From positions 2,232,001 through 2,296,000 of the forward strand of contig NZ_CP041405.1 of the NCBI RefSeq assembly GCF_007066085.1: 64,000 nt of DNA, written 5' to 3'. The first letter of the stretch is position 1. The number at the start of each line of letters is the position of its first letter. The position numbers and the translations under genes were made by a program. The notes under the pieces are model-generated. The model saw nothing but the letters and a program-made list of their open reading frames with translations, did not search any database and was not told where the DNA came from. Positions 8,459-17,398 of this stretch are shown here, one piece after another. Source of the stretch: Paenibacillus thiaminolyticus (GTDB lineage Bacteria > Bacillota > Bacilli > Paenibacillales > Paenibacillaceae).

Positions 8459-9544
8459 ATGAATACGATACCCGATCAGTTTTATGTAAAGACACGGGAC
8501 TGGGTTGCCCAGTTTGCCTCTGACCCTCAGCTCGTGCATGAAAGGTATAAAGTCATTTATCCGAAGGAAACGATTCATCTGCCTGCGCCCAACGGAGAGG
8601 ATGGGAAGCGCTGGCCATCGGCATGCCATTTCGAGGAAGCCTTCGTGGCGGTTATTCCGGAAGGAAGAATCATGACCGGGAACGGCTATGTCGTCACTCC
8701 CGATCATAAGCGGCTGCTCGATGTGGAGTATGCCTATCCTTATCCGTTCAGCGAGCTTCCTCCGCCGAAATATACGGAGGAGACGGTAGCCACCTTGATC
8801 TGGGGCTGGAACATTCCCGGGGTCGCTTATACGCAGGCCATTTACGGCCATTGGTTTTTCGACATTTTGCCGCGGATTCATTTGCTAGAGCAAAGCGGCA
8901 TCGTTATTGACAAATATTTGATTGGCAAGCTGACGCATTCGTTCCAATATGAATCGCTTCGAATGCTCGGCTTCCCGATCGACAAATTAATTGAAGTTGA
9001 CCGCGATGACTATCATCTCGTCGCGCGCAAGCTGGTCGTGCCTGCGGTCCCGGTCATCCTCGGCAAGAGCCCGCGCTGGGCCTATCAATTCATCCGCACG
9101 CGGTTGAGAGATGATCACCAAATTCCGCCCCGGCCAGGGTTTGAGCGAATTTATGTCAGCCGGGAGGATGCACACGCCCGCTTCGTCGTCAATGAGGAGG
9201 AGGTCATGCAGGTGCTGGCCGAGAAGGGCTTTACCCGCATCGTGCTCACCCCGCTGTCCATGGAAGAGAAGATCTCCATCTACTCTTCCGCTCAAGCCAT
9301 CGTCGCCCCGTTCGGAAGCGGCAATGTGAATGTTGCGTTCTGTAATCCGGGTACAACGATGATCGAGCTGTCTCCCATAACCGTCGTCGATGATTATTTT
9401 TGGAAAATCAGCAATCACGCCTGTCTCAATTACTATGAAATCATTTGCGATATCGAGCAGCCGCCGAAGCCGGTTGGCGGGGCCGACAACCTGATCGTAG
9501 ACATTGACAAGCTGAAGCGCGTGCTTCATATGGCGGGAATCTAG
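8459..9544 (+). CDS. GT61 (DUF563) family glycosyltransferase, cassette copy 2
   Basis: Paralogue of the 6551-7636 protein with the same length of 361 residues. It keeps YGHWFFDILPRIHLLEQ, RIYVSREDAHARFVVNEEE and IVAPFGSGNVNVAF. The final 20 or so residues (DNLIVDIDKLKRVLHMAGI) and the underlying DNA are nearly identical between copies, which points to recent gene conversion or strong constraint there. The most divergent stretches are residues about 20-45 and 190-225, which may differ in acceptor binding. The start has GGAGGGC about 8 bases upstream. The role should be transfer of a sugar during assembly of a surface glycan. Confidence 0.8.
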   Translation: MNTIPDQFYVKTRDWVAQFASDPQLVHERYKVIYPKETIHLPAPNGEDGKRWPSACHFEEAFVAVIPEGRIMTGNGYVVTPDHKRLLDVEYAYPYPFSELPPPKYTEETVATLIWGWNIPGVAYTQAIYGHWFFDILPRIHLLEQSGIVIDKYLIGKLTHSFQYESLRMLGFPIDKLIEVDRDDYHLVARKLVVPAVPVILGKSPRWAYQFIRTRLRDDHQIPPRPGFERIYVSREDAHARFVVNEEEVMQVLAEKGFTRIVLTPLSMEEKISIYSSAQAIVAPFGSGNVNVAFCNPGTTMIELSPITVVDDYFWKISNHACLNYYEIICDIEQPPKPVGGADNLIVDIDKLKRVLHMAGI

Positions 9545-9700
9545 CTGCCCCATGCCGTGTATCAATGCTTGGACGTACCAATTCCCTTCTCTCTATCGAC
9601 AAATAACTAATTTGTCTTCCACACTGCGATGGCCTAGTCTTCTGCTAGCTTGGAATCATACACATACCATATCCAATCCGATTGACAGGAGGAATGAGCC

Positions 9701-10342
9701 TTGTCTGACAGCCAGCGGACAATCGTTATCGGGGCGGGCGGGCATGCCAAAGTCATCATTGACACTCTTCGGGCCGATTCCGCCGTCGACCTTGCCGGCT
9801 GCACTTCCGTGGCCGGAAGCGGCTGCGTGGGCGGAGTTCCCGTCCTGGGGGATGATTCGATCCTGCCGGAGCTGTATGCACAAGGGGTCCATCAGGCATT
9901 CGTGGCCATCGGCGACAACCGCATTCGCAGGAAGATGGCCCGCATCGCCGTGGACATCGGCTACACCCTTATCAACGCGATCAGCCAATACGCCTATATT
10001 TCCCCCTCGGCTAGCCTTGGGTCAGGCATCGCCATCATGCCCGGGGCCGTCGTCAATGCGGAAGCCTGCATACAGGATTATGCCATCATCAACACCGGTG
10101 CAACTGTCGATCACGAATCCGTTATCGGAGAAGCGTGCCACATCGCTCCGGGAAGCCATTTATCCGGCAACGTGCGGATCGGGGAAGGCTCCTTCCTCGG
10201 GACCGGAACCCAGGTGATTGACGGCATCACGGTCGGAGCATGGTCGGTTCTGGGGGCAGGCGCCGTTGTCGTCCGCAATATTCCCGATCACTGCATCGCC
10301 ATAGGGGTGCCGGCCCGTGTCATCACACATTTTGATCGGTAA
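9701..10342 (+). CDS. NeuD/PerB-like sugar O- or N-acetyltransferase
   Basis: The 213-residue protein starts at TTG 9701 with AGGAGGA at 9687-9693. An N-terminal Rossmann-like region opens with IVIGAGGHAKVIIDTL (about residues 7-22). It is followed by a left-handed beta-helix of hexapeptide repeats (about 95-205, e.g. IINTGATVDHESVIGEACHIAPG). This is the PglD/NeuD/PerB architecture, which acetylates amino sugars or sialic-acid-type sugars from acetyl-CoA. The VDHES histidine fits the catalytic base. It lies immediately before a perosamine-synthase-like aminotransferase, so by analogy with the PerA-PerB pair it most likely N-acetylates the 4-amino sugar made by that enzyme. NeuD-type O-acetylation is the alternative. 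Confidence 0.82.
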   Translation: MSDSQRTIVIGAGGHAKVIIDTLRADSAVDLAGCTSVAGSGCVGGVPVLGDDSILPELYAQGVHQAFVAIGDNRIRRKMARIAVDIGYTLINAISQYAYISPSASLGSGIAIMPGAVVNAEACIQDYAIINTGATVDHESVIGEACHIAPGSHLSGNVRIGEGSFLGTGTQVIDGITVGAWSVLGAGAVVVRNIPDHCIAIGVPARVITHFDR

Positions 10343-10369
10343 GCAGTCTTGAATGTCGGAGGGAGAACC

Positions 10370-11488
10370 ATGAAGAAATATTATCCTATAGCAGCTCCGA
10401 TTCTGAACGGGAATGAGAAAAAATATGTAGCCGATTGTCTCGATTCGACGTGGATTTCTTCCAACGGTTCGTATCTGGGCATGTTCGAGCAGCAATTCGC
10501 CGCTTTTTGCCAGACGAAGCATGCAATTACTTGCAGCAACGGTACGACCGCGCTCCATCTGGCGCTCATCGCGCACGGAGTCGAACCGGGAGATGAAGTG
10601 ATTGTTCCGACGCTGACATTCGCCGCTACGGCGAATGCTGTCGCGTATTGCGGGGCGACACCGGTGTTCGTCGATTCCGAGCCGGAGACGTGGAACATGG
10701 ATCCGAAGGCGGTCGTGCGTAAGATTACGCCCCGAACGAAGGGCATTATTGCCGTCCATCTGTACGGGCACCCCGTTCATATGGATCCGATTATGCAAGC
10801 GGCACGGGAACACGGATTATTTGTCATCGAGGATGCCGCCGAAGCCATCGGCGCCGAATACAAGGGAAGAAGAGCTGGCTCTCTCGGCCACACGGCCGCC
10901 TTCAGCTTATTCGGCAATAAAATCATTACAACAGGCGAAGGCGGCATCATTACTACGGATGATGACGATATCGCCGAGAACATTCGCCTGTTCAAAGGAC
11001 AGGGCATGGATAAATCCCGCAAATATTGGCATACGGTCATTGGATACAATTACCGCATGACCAATATCCAGGCCGCGATCGGCTGCGCGCAAGTCGAAAA
11101 TATCGACTGGCATATCCAACAGCGCATTCGAGTAGCCATGCATTATTACGACTGCCTGCAGTACGATGAACGAATCTCGCTGCCGGTCCAGAAGGTATGG
11201 TCCAAAAACGTCTATTGGATGATGAGCGTCGTATTGAACGGGTGCTCGGAAGCGAAGCGGGACCGGGTCATGGAGCGATTGAAGGAGGATGGCATCGAGA
11301 CGAGACCGTTCTTCTACCCGATGCACATTCTTCCGCCGTATCGGCATCTGCAGCCGCATACGGAGTTCCCGGTCGCGAACCGAATCGCTGCCCAAGGGAT
11401 CAACTTGCCGAGCCATGGGGTATTGACCGAGGAAGATATTCATTGGATTGGCGGCAAGCTGCAGAGTGCGCTAGACAAGGAATCCTAA
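10370..11488 (+). CDS. DegT/DnrJ/EryC1/StrS sugar aminotransferase (perosamine-synthase-like)
   Basis: This 372-residue pyridoxal-phosphate enzyme would convert a 4-keto-6-deoxy sugar nucleotide to the 4-amino sugar using glutamate. The pattern YVADCLDSTWISSNG at the N-terminus, FVIEDAAEAIG (Asp155) and FGNKIITTGEGG (Lys184 as the Schiff-base lysine) closely follow GDP-perosamine synthases (RfbE/Per). The start at 10370 has CGGAGGGAG just before it. A mannose-1-phosphate guanylyltransferase at 19957 could supply the GDP-mannose precursor. The GDP-mannose 4,6-dehydratase that would complete the pathway is not in the window. A UDP- or dTDP-linked substrate remains possible. Confidence 0.85.
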   Translation: MKKYYPIAAPILNGNEKKYVADCLDSTWISSNGSYLGMFEQQFAAFCQTKHAITCSNGTTALHLALIAHGVEPGDEVIVPTLTFAATANAVAYCGATPVFVDSEPETWNMDPKAVVRKITPRTKGIIAVHLYGHPVHMDPIMQAAREHGLFVIEDAAEAIGAEYKGRRAGSLGHTAAFSLFGNKIITTGEGGIITTDDDDIAENIRLFKGQGMDKSRKYWHTVIGYNYRMTNIQAAIGCAQVENIDWHIQQRIRVAMHYYDCLQYDERISLPVQKVWSKNVYWMMSVVLNGCSEAKRDRVMERLKEDGIETRPFFYPMHILPPYRHLQPHTEFPVANRIAAQGINLPSHGVLTEEDIHWIGGKLQSALDKES

Positions 11489-11510
11489 TGCTGGGAATGG
11501 AGGGAGAAGG

Positions 11511-13205
11511 TTGAGCCGTCATTATCGAATCATTCATCATTTCTATGAGCTGATGAGACAGGAAGGGAAGGATTTTGTCCGACATATGTATATTCAGATG
11601 CTTCACCGTGAACCGGGCGAAGCCGAGCTGCACCATTACGTCAGTCTTCTATCCCTGCGAACAGACAAGTCATGGATTGCGATGAGCGTCCTGTGCAGTG
11701 AAGAAGCCGAACAGCTGTATCACCGCCCGGCCATCACGCTGATTCCTCAGCAGCAGGGCACCATCGCCAGCCGTGTTCACTCCTTTTATACTGCCGAACC
11801 GCTCTTTTTCCTTCACTCTTTATATGCAGAACTGCTCGGGCGCGCCCCTGATCCAGCCGGGATGGAAGGGCATTCGCGCACTCTCTCTTCCGGCGCCTCG
11901 CGCAAGACCCTGCTCAGTGCCTTCGTCAAGTCGGAGGAATGCCAGCGGCTTCTGTCTGGGCCGAACCTCCTTCCTCTTCCGCTGCAGCCGCATCCGGCTG
12001 CGGTGGGATGGGGCGGAAGTTCTCCCGTGACGCAGATCGGCATCTTCCTGGGCTACCCCCATCCCCTTGCCCTCGACGGCGAAGGGATCGGAAGATTTCT
12101 GTACCGGCTTATCGAGGGCTTCCTGACGATACGGCACGATACGGTCATCCATATTGCAGCTACACATTACAATGAAGCGGACACCCGCAACATCTTTAAT
12201 GGCTTGAATGCCCGCTTTCCCGGCCGCTGCCAGGTTGTAGGATCCAATAACATCGGCTGGATCAACGATCATGTCCCCGCCGACATCTGGATCGTCCCTA
12301 TCGTCTCGCTCGATCTGGCCCTGTATCTGAAGAAGCCGTATATTCTTTGTCTGCATGACCTCGTCCATCACCAATTGCCGGAGTTATATTCCGCGTACCA
12401 ATCGGAGTTCTGCAACCGGGTGAACCGCACCGCCTATTATGTGATGGAGGGAGCTGCGGCCATCGTCTCTAGCTCGCAGTATGTCCGGCTGCATCACGCC
12501 GTCGCCCTGGGAGGAATGCCGATGGCCAAGACTCATGTCATTCGCCTGGCCCCGCCCAGCAGCGAATACCGATCCTTCCCGTCCGTTCCCGAAGCGGTAT
12601 TCCGGGCGACATATCAGCTCTTCGAGCCTTATATTGTATTCCCGACGGTCCTCCGTCTTCACAAAAACTTCGAGCGCCTCATCGTCGCCTTCCTCCGGTA
12701 CAGACAGTCGCCGGACGGCTTCGCATCCCGCCTGTGTCTCGTGTTCACAGACGATTTGAGCAACAATCCGAAGCGGGCCGAAGTGATGCATCTTCTCCTT
12801 CAGTGCCGGAACAAAGAAATCCGCGGCAGCGTCCGCTTTCTCGGCCGCATTCCGAAATCCCATATCCCTTCCTTGTATCAGTATGCAGCCGGCACCATTG
12901 TCCCGACGTTATTCGAGGGCAGCTGCCCGTTCCCGATACTGGAATCGTTGACGATGGGAACTCCGGCGGCGGTCAGCAAGCTGGAAGTGACGAAGGAACT
13001 GATACAGGATATGGAAGGATTTCTGGCCTTCAATCCGTATTCTCTGGAGGAAATGGAGGCTGCTATCCGAGGACTGTGGCTGCACCGGAATCAATTGCTG
13101 CCGCGTCAGCAGTCCGCGATAAGCCAGGCGATGCAGCGCTCCTGGAACGATGTCGCCGCCGAATATTACGCCCTTATCCAGTATGTCGCGGCAGCAGGCG
13201 GCTGA
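11511..13205 (+). CDS. glycosyltransferase with two N-terminal DUF4214 modules
   Basis: The 564-residue protein starts at TTG 11511 with GGAGGGAG upstream. Two DUF4214-like helical modules come first (about residues 15-68 and 92-150). The second is clear: LYAELLGRAPDPAGMEG followed by a SGASRKTLLSAFVKSEE tail. From about residue 165 a GT-B fold glycosyltransferase family 4-like domain follows, with IGIFLGYPHPLALDGEGIGRF, PTVLRLHKNFERLI and the donor-site motif FEGSCPFPILESLTMGTP. DUF4214 is usually found in secreted or surface proteins, and its fusion to glycosyltransferases is unusual. There is no signal peptide, so the modules may recruit the enzyme to its protein or lipid acceptor. It shares this design with the 790-residue protein at 25483-27855. 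Confidence 0.78.
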   Translation: MSRHYRIIHHFYELMRQEGKDFVRHMYIQMLHREPGEAELHHYVSLLSLRTDKSWIAMSVLCSEEAEQLYHRPAITLIPQQQGTIASRVHSFYTAEPLFFLHSLYAELLGRAPDPAGMEGHSRTLSSGASRKTLLSAFVKSEECQRLLSGPNLLPLPLQPHPAAVGWGGSSPVTQIGIFLGYPHPLALDGEGIGRFLYRLIEGFLTIRHDTVIHIAATHYNEADTRNIFNGLNARFPGRCQVVGSNNIGWINDHVPADIWIVPIVSLDLALYLKKPYILCLHDLVHHQLPELYSAYQSEFCNRVNRTAYYVMEGAAAIVSSSQYVRLHHAVALGGMPMAKTHVIRLAPPSSEYRSFPSVPEAVFRATYQLFEPYIVFPTVLRLHKNFERLIVAFLRYRQSPDGFASRLCLVFTDDLSNNPKRAEVMHLLLQCRNKEIRGSVRFLGRIPKSHIPSLYQYAAGTIVPTLFEGSCPFPILESLTMGTPAAVSKLEVTKELIQDMEGFLAFNPYSLEEMEAAIRGLWLHRNQLLPRQQSAISQAMQRSWNDVAAEYYALIQYVAAAGG

Positions 13206-13230
13206 AAAGCGTCTGACTTTACATCCGCCT

Positions 13231-14394
13231 TTATAAACCGTGGTATTTCTGATAAGCGCGATGGAAGACAAGAATATATTTAAGCGCGATATCGTCCCAT
13301 GTCTCGGAAGGATCGTGAATGCCGGCCATCGCCGAAGCTTTATAATGCGCATAATTGCCGAACAACTGGTCAAGCGCCCTTGTGATAGCGTCCGGCGATT
13401 CCGGGTCGAACCAGACGACCTCGGCGCTATGCCTTGACAGATGCTCGCGCATGACAGGGATATCGGAGCACAGCACCGGCACGCCCAGCTTCAGCGCTTC
13501 CTCAACGGGATAGCTCCCGCCGCCTTCCGACAGGCTCGGCATAATCAGCGCCTGGGCCTGGCGCACAAGCGGAATGACATCGTTGTCCGGGACGAAGCCG
13601 AGTGGATATAGATGTTCGTCCAGCCTCAGACCCGTTCGGTGGATGAGCGATACCAGTGCCGGAATGTACACCTGATCCGGCCATTGCGGCGGCACGCTTC
13701 GCAGCAGCTCCGTATTATGACCGAACAAAATAAGCGGAATCGGGTACTTTTCGCGAAACCGGGAGTAAGCCAGCAGCAGATTGTAATGGTTCTTGTGCGG
13801 GGAAATGTTGCTCGGGTACAGAATATATTGCTGCGGGATGCGGGCAGCTACGCCCGGGCTCAATTCGCCTGCCGCCAATGTCGGGGCTGGCACGATCGCA
13901 TGCTCAATCACGGTGGCGGCTTCGCATGAAGGTCCGAAATGCTGAATTAGCCTGCCCTTGACATGATGGGAGGAGACGACGATTGACGTCATGTTGTCCA
14001 ACCATTCCTTGGCGGCCCTCCAGACATACGTCACGACGGAGCCGCTTAAAAACGGAGGCACATAATCAAGCACCGTCGTATCATGGAAGGTGCAGATCGC
14101 AGGCATCCCAATCGGAACATATTCGGGCCCATGCGGCCAAAAAAAATAAACGACATGCATATCCTGAAGAAGGGCCTGCCCTTCAGCGGATTGAATGCTT
14201 CCGCTGAAATAGGCGATTTCCATATTCGGATAGCTTATGCCGTATAATCGCTCGCGGAATCGCGTCTCAGCGGAGATGACGAGCCTGACCCGCTCGATGC
14301 CTGCTTGCCTGGCCATGGCCGGCAGCAAATTAGACAGCAGCCGGGCCCCTCCTCCTACGGAAATCAGATTTGCGCACCATATCACAATCTTCAT
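13231..14394 (-). CDS. GT4 family glycosyltransferase
   Basis: The 387-residue GT-B enzyme has the acceptor-side glycine-rich loop near the start (CANLISVGGGARLL, about residues 6-19). It also has the donor-site region SEGGGSYPVEEALKLGVPVLCSD near residue 300, with the Glu spacing usual for retaining family 4 enzymes. The start at 14394 follows GAGGAGG with about 9 bases spacing. It runs opposite to its neighbours. It is convergent with the 11511-13205 gene, with only 25 bases between the stops, and divergent from 14571. It is predicted to add a sugar to a surface polysaccharide. Donor and linkage cannot be read. Confidence 0.82.
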   Translation of the reverse strand: MKIVIWCANLISVGGGARLLSNLLPAMARQAGIERVRLVISAETRFRERLYGISYPNMEIAYFSGSIQSAEGQALLQDMHVVYFFWPHGPEYVPIGMPAICTFHDTTVLDYVPPFLSGSVVTYVWRAAKEWLDNMTSIVVSSHHVKGRLIQHFGPSCEAATVIEHAIVPAPTLAAGELSPGVAARIPQQYILYPSNISPHKNHYNLLLAYSRFREKYPIPLILFGHNTELLRSVPPQWPDQVYIPALVSLIHRTGLRLDEHLYPLGFVPDNDVIPLVRQAQALIMPSLSEGGGSYPVEEALKLGVPVLCSDIPVMREHLSRHSAEVVWFDPESPDAITRALDQLFGNYAHYKASAMAGIHDPSETWDDIALKYILVFHRAYQKYHGL

Positions 14395-14570
14395 GTCGCC
14401 GGTCCTCCTCGCAGCGTATAACCCATGACTGAATTCCATCCTCAGCATCCTTAATGCTTATGCGGGGCAGAGCCCGAAAATGTATGGACAGCGTCATCCA
14501 CTGTGCCGCATGTATACAATAATAAAATTCCTGATGACTAAGAATAGAAAAGTAAGGGAGGCAACGTTCG

Positions 14571-15683
14571 ATGGCTCAAATTGTGTGGCATGGCAATGCA
14601 TTTGATTCGACCGGTTATGCGAAGGCGACAAGGCAATATGTAATGGCTCTGCACGCTCGCGGCGCCGACGTGAAGCTCGTCAGCCATTCCGCTCTTCCTC
14701 CAATCGAGCTTCCGCGGGACCAGCGGGACATCTTGGAACATCTTCAGGCCAAGCCTCCGACGGCCGGACCGCGGATTCATATTTATCACTACATTCCAGA
14801 GCTGTGGCGGAGAAGAATTCGTCCCTCCTTCGGATTCACCTATTGGGAAACCTCAAAAATACCGGACTCTTGGGTTCGGCAGGCCAATCAAATGAACGGC
14901 GTATTTCTGCCCAGCACGCATAATATCGGCGTATTCCGCAATTCAGGCGTTACAGTACCCTTGATGTACATACGGCCATGCCTGCTGGAGCCGTACCGAC
15001 CGCCTTCCCCGCAGGCCGCGCCGCCCTATATTCACGCCTTGCCCCCGTTCCGCTTCCTCAGCGTCTGCTCCTGGATTGAGCGTAAGGGCATCGACGTGCT
15101 GTTGAAGGCATTCTGGAACGAGTTCACGGCGGCCGATCAAGTATGTCTTGTCATCAAAACGGTTGGCAACGCAGACGTGCTGCATGAAGTCGAGCGGCTG
15201 AAGCAGGAGCAGCGGCTTCCCCATGTTCCCGCCCCGGTCTATATCGATCTGGAGCTGCGCAGCGAGCTGGAAATGGACGCGTTATACCGAAGCAGCCATG
15301 CCTTCGTCCTCGCCAGCCGCGGAGAGGGGGTCGGATACCCGGTGTTGGAGGCGGCGATGAGAGGGGTTCCGGTCATTACGACCGGATGGGGCGGCCATAT
15401 GGATTTCTTAAATGAGTACAACAGCTACGCCATCCCTTATCATCTGGCGCCCGTCAAGCCGCAGCATTACTACAGCGGGTACCAGGCCGATCAGCTATGG
15501 GCGGAGCCGTCGGGAAGCGAACTGCAGCGCATTCTGCGCCACGTCCTGTCGCACGATGACGAGGCTGCGCTGAAGGGACAGATCGCGAAGCAGCATACAA
15601 TGGCGCATTTCTCCCCCGACAATGCGGCACAGGAGCTCCTTCAGGCGCTGTCTGGATTGACGCGCCGTTCATTCACCCGTTAA
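14571..15683 (+). CDS. GT4 family glycosyltransferase
   Basis: The 370-residue protein shares with the enzymes at 21083-22195 and the C-terminal half of 25483-27855 the opening pattern of a short strand followed by STGYAKATRQ. They also share the mid-domain block FLSVCSWIERKGIDVLLKAF and the donor-site block ASRGEGVGYPVLEAAMRGVPVITT. These three define a local subfamily, so they probably act on related substrates. The ribosome site is AAGGGAGG. The last 10 residues are basic. It is followed by about 125 bases to the convergent DinB gene, where no good terminator is seen. Confidence 0.82.
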   Translation: MAQIVWHGNAFDSTGYAKATRQYVMALHARGADVKLVSHSALPPIELPRDQRDILEHLQAKPPTAGPRIHIYHYIPELWRRRIRPSFGFTYWETSKIPDSWVRQANQMNGVFLPSTHNIGVFRNSGVTVPLMYIRPCLLEPYRPPSPQAAPPYIHALPPFRFLSVCSWIERKGIDVLLKAFWNEFTAADQVCLVIKTVGNADVLHEVERLKQEQRLPHVPAPVYIDLELRSELEMDALYRSSHAFVLASRGEGVGYPVLEAAMRGVPVITTGWGGHMDFLNEYNSYAIPYHLAPVKPQHYYSGYQADQLWAEPSGSELQRILRHVLSHDDEAALKGQIAKQHTMAHFSPDNAAQELLQALSGLTRRSFTR

Positions 15684-15809
15684 GCGGAATAGATTGCTAG
15701 CGTCTAACTAACGTCTTAGCGCGTCTCTGCCTATCCCGTTAGCTCATTTCCTAAAAGAGGCTGGCCGCTTCCTTCCACTATCCCGTTGAATCAGACATTT
15801 CCCGAAAAA

Positions 15810-16334
15810 TCACGGCGCGTTTCTCTCCCGCAAGCATTTTTTGAGATGGGCGATATTCGCATAATGGTGGCGGCTGTGATCGGCAACATGCCAGATGGCC
15901 CAGCGAATCGCAGCCTGATGCCCGTTCTCGTAGGGTACCGAGCGTTCCAGATCTTCGTCGCGCAGCCCCAAGCAGATCTCCCTGAATCTGTCCTGAACGT
16001 AATCATATTCATCCAACAGCGTCTCCAGCGGGATGCCGCGAATCGCCGGCAGTCTCCCTTCCGCGTCCGTCATCGGCCCGAAGCGTTCGGCAAGCTCTGC
16101 CGGAACCGCCATCGACTGCAGACGGTATACCCACTCAAGATCAACGACGGCAAGATGCCGGAGAAGCTGGGCAATGCTATTCATCTGATGATCCGGCCCC
16201 CGATAATCGATGTCCGTCTGGTTCAAGCCGGCGACCAGACGCTTCAGCCGCTCGTAATTATAAGTGACGGCGGCGTGCAGCAAGCCTACGGTCGGCGACA
16301 TGCGCGGATCCGGATTAAAATCGTAGCGTTTCAT
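15810..16334 (-). CDS. DinB superfamily protein
   Basis: The 174-residue four-helix-bundle protein is of the DinB/YfiT type. The metal-binding histidines of the family can be placed as His in LLHAAVTYNYERL or LLRHLAVVD and the C-terminal pair in ADHSRHHYANI (about residues 152-156). DinB-like enzymes are metal-dependent, often acting as thiol S-transferases (with bacillithiol in Firmicutes), although most members have no known substrate. The start at 16334 follows AAAGGAGAG. It is not obviously linked to the sugar genes around it and may be an insertion into the locus along with the following pseudogene, leuB and mnmH. Confidence 0.78.
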   Translation of the reverse strand: MKRYDFNPDPRMSPTVGLLHAAVTYNYERLKRLVAGLNQTDIDYRGPDHQMNSIAQLLRHLAVVDLEWVYRLQSMAVPAELAERFGPMTDAEGRLPAIRGIPLETLLDEYDYVQDRFREICLGLRDEDLERSVPYENGHQAAIRWAIWHVADHSRHHYANIAHLKKCLRERNAP

Positions 16335-16397
16335 TTTCGACTCTCCTTTCTGGCCCAAGGACGAAGCATCCCGACCAGATTTATTATTCTAAAGAAA

Positions 16398-16435
16398 GCA
16401 TGCAATCTTTGTATCCTCTCCCAAAGCGTGCATGC
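16398..16435 (-). terminator. terminator of the decayed phosphodiesterase gene
   Basis: GCATGCA (16398-16404) pairs with TGCATGC (16429-16435), with a second inner stem CTTTG/CAAAG. On the minus strand it is followed by TTTCTTT. It resembles the leuB terminator at 17281-17325. Confidence 0.55.
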
Positions 16436-16455
16436 CTCCTGTATCTCCTATTCCA

Positions 16456-17159
16456 TTAGCCCCGGAAAAATGCGTGCGGTACGCGGGCATCCCAGCTCTC
16501 CGGAATCGGCAGGCCGAGGGCCGCCGCCACGATGGCAGCCGTATCCTTGAAGGTCAAGCCTTCCAGATTGGCGTTCGGGGCGATGCAAGGTCCGATTGCC
16601 GCCCAGAAGATTGTCCGATCCATCGGATGAGCGCTTCCGTGATTATAAGCATTCTCCCCGCCGCCACCATGATCTGTGACGAACAGGATGAGACTGTCCT
16701 CCAGCCACCCCCTTCGATCGATGGCATCCACAATGCGGAGCAGGCGCTCCTCCGCCTCTGCAATCGCCTGATGCTGCGGAGGCGTACCGTACCCGCTCTG
16801 GTGCCCAAACGCATCGGGGGCATCCAGGGCGATATAGAACAGGCGGACATCAGGCCGTAATTAATCGGCGGCCAGGCAGTGAACGAGGCTAGCATCCACT
16901 CCGGGTGCCGCTCGCGCGCAAGCCGGAAAAAGGACGGATACGCCGAGTCGAGCGGAAATCTCTCGGCGCCGGCGCGCTCGTTGTGGTAACCATGCTTGTC
17001 AGGCGTAACGCCGTGCAGCATCGATCCCCGGCACTCCGCGCTAATCGTCGGCAGCTCGGTCATCGCATCAAGCGTCACGACTCCGTACTGTCTTGCCAGG
17101 CGGGCAATCTTCGAGCGGTTCAATCTCTGAAGAAAATTGCCTGCTCCATCTCGATCCTC
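16456..17159 (-). pseudogene. alkaline phosphatase/nucleotide pyrophosphatase family, decayed
   Basis: The pieces of a type I phosphodiesterase/alkaline phosphatase family protein lie in two frames. A start with a good ribosome site (ATG at 17159, MEQAIFF) stops after nine codons. A second frame then carries LPTISAECRGSMLHGVTPDKHGYHN and SFTAWPPINYGL, and a third carries RLFYIALDAPDAFGHQSGYG, FVTDHGGGGENAYNHG and WDARVP. Intact relatives have a metal-binding VDG motif after the first strand and about 30 residues between INYGL and the DAFGH region, and both are missing here. So at least two deletions with frameshifts are visible. The metal-binding DHGGGG and HG motifs survive. The remaining reading suggests recent loss. 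Confidence 0.75.
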
Positions 17160-17280
17160 TCCCCTCTTCTGGATCAAATGATACCGTTATCATAGCACAA
17201 CTATAGCAGACTTAGCAGACGGTTAACCGTGTAACGGAAAAAATTTGCAACCTGCTTTTAAAAGAAAAGCGGCAATAAAA

Positions 17281-17325
17281 AAGCATGCAACCCTTGTACC
17301 CGGCAGATACAAAAATCACATGCTT
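17281..17325 (-). terminator. leuB terminator
   Basis: AAGCATG (17281-17287) pairs with CATGCTT (17319-17325), with an inner TTGTA/TACAA stem. The minus-strand continuation is TTTTTTA. It lies 74 bases beyond the leuB stop. Confidence 0.6.
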
Positions 17326-17398
17326 CCATGCTTGCCTCCCGTCAGGAGGGAGACAGACCTTGCTATTTGTCCATTGAGCTGTCTATGTCTGATGCCGA

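Noticed and set aside
7694..8881. Minus-strand open frame of 395 codons across the second cassette
   Set aside because: It lies opposite a conserved methyltransferase and GT61, with no ribosome site or domain. It is a shadow.
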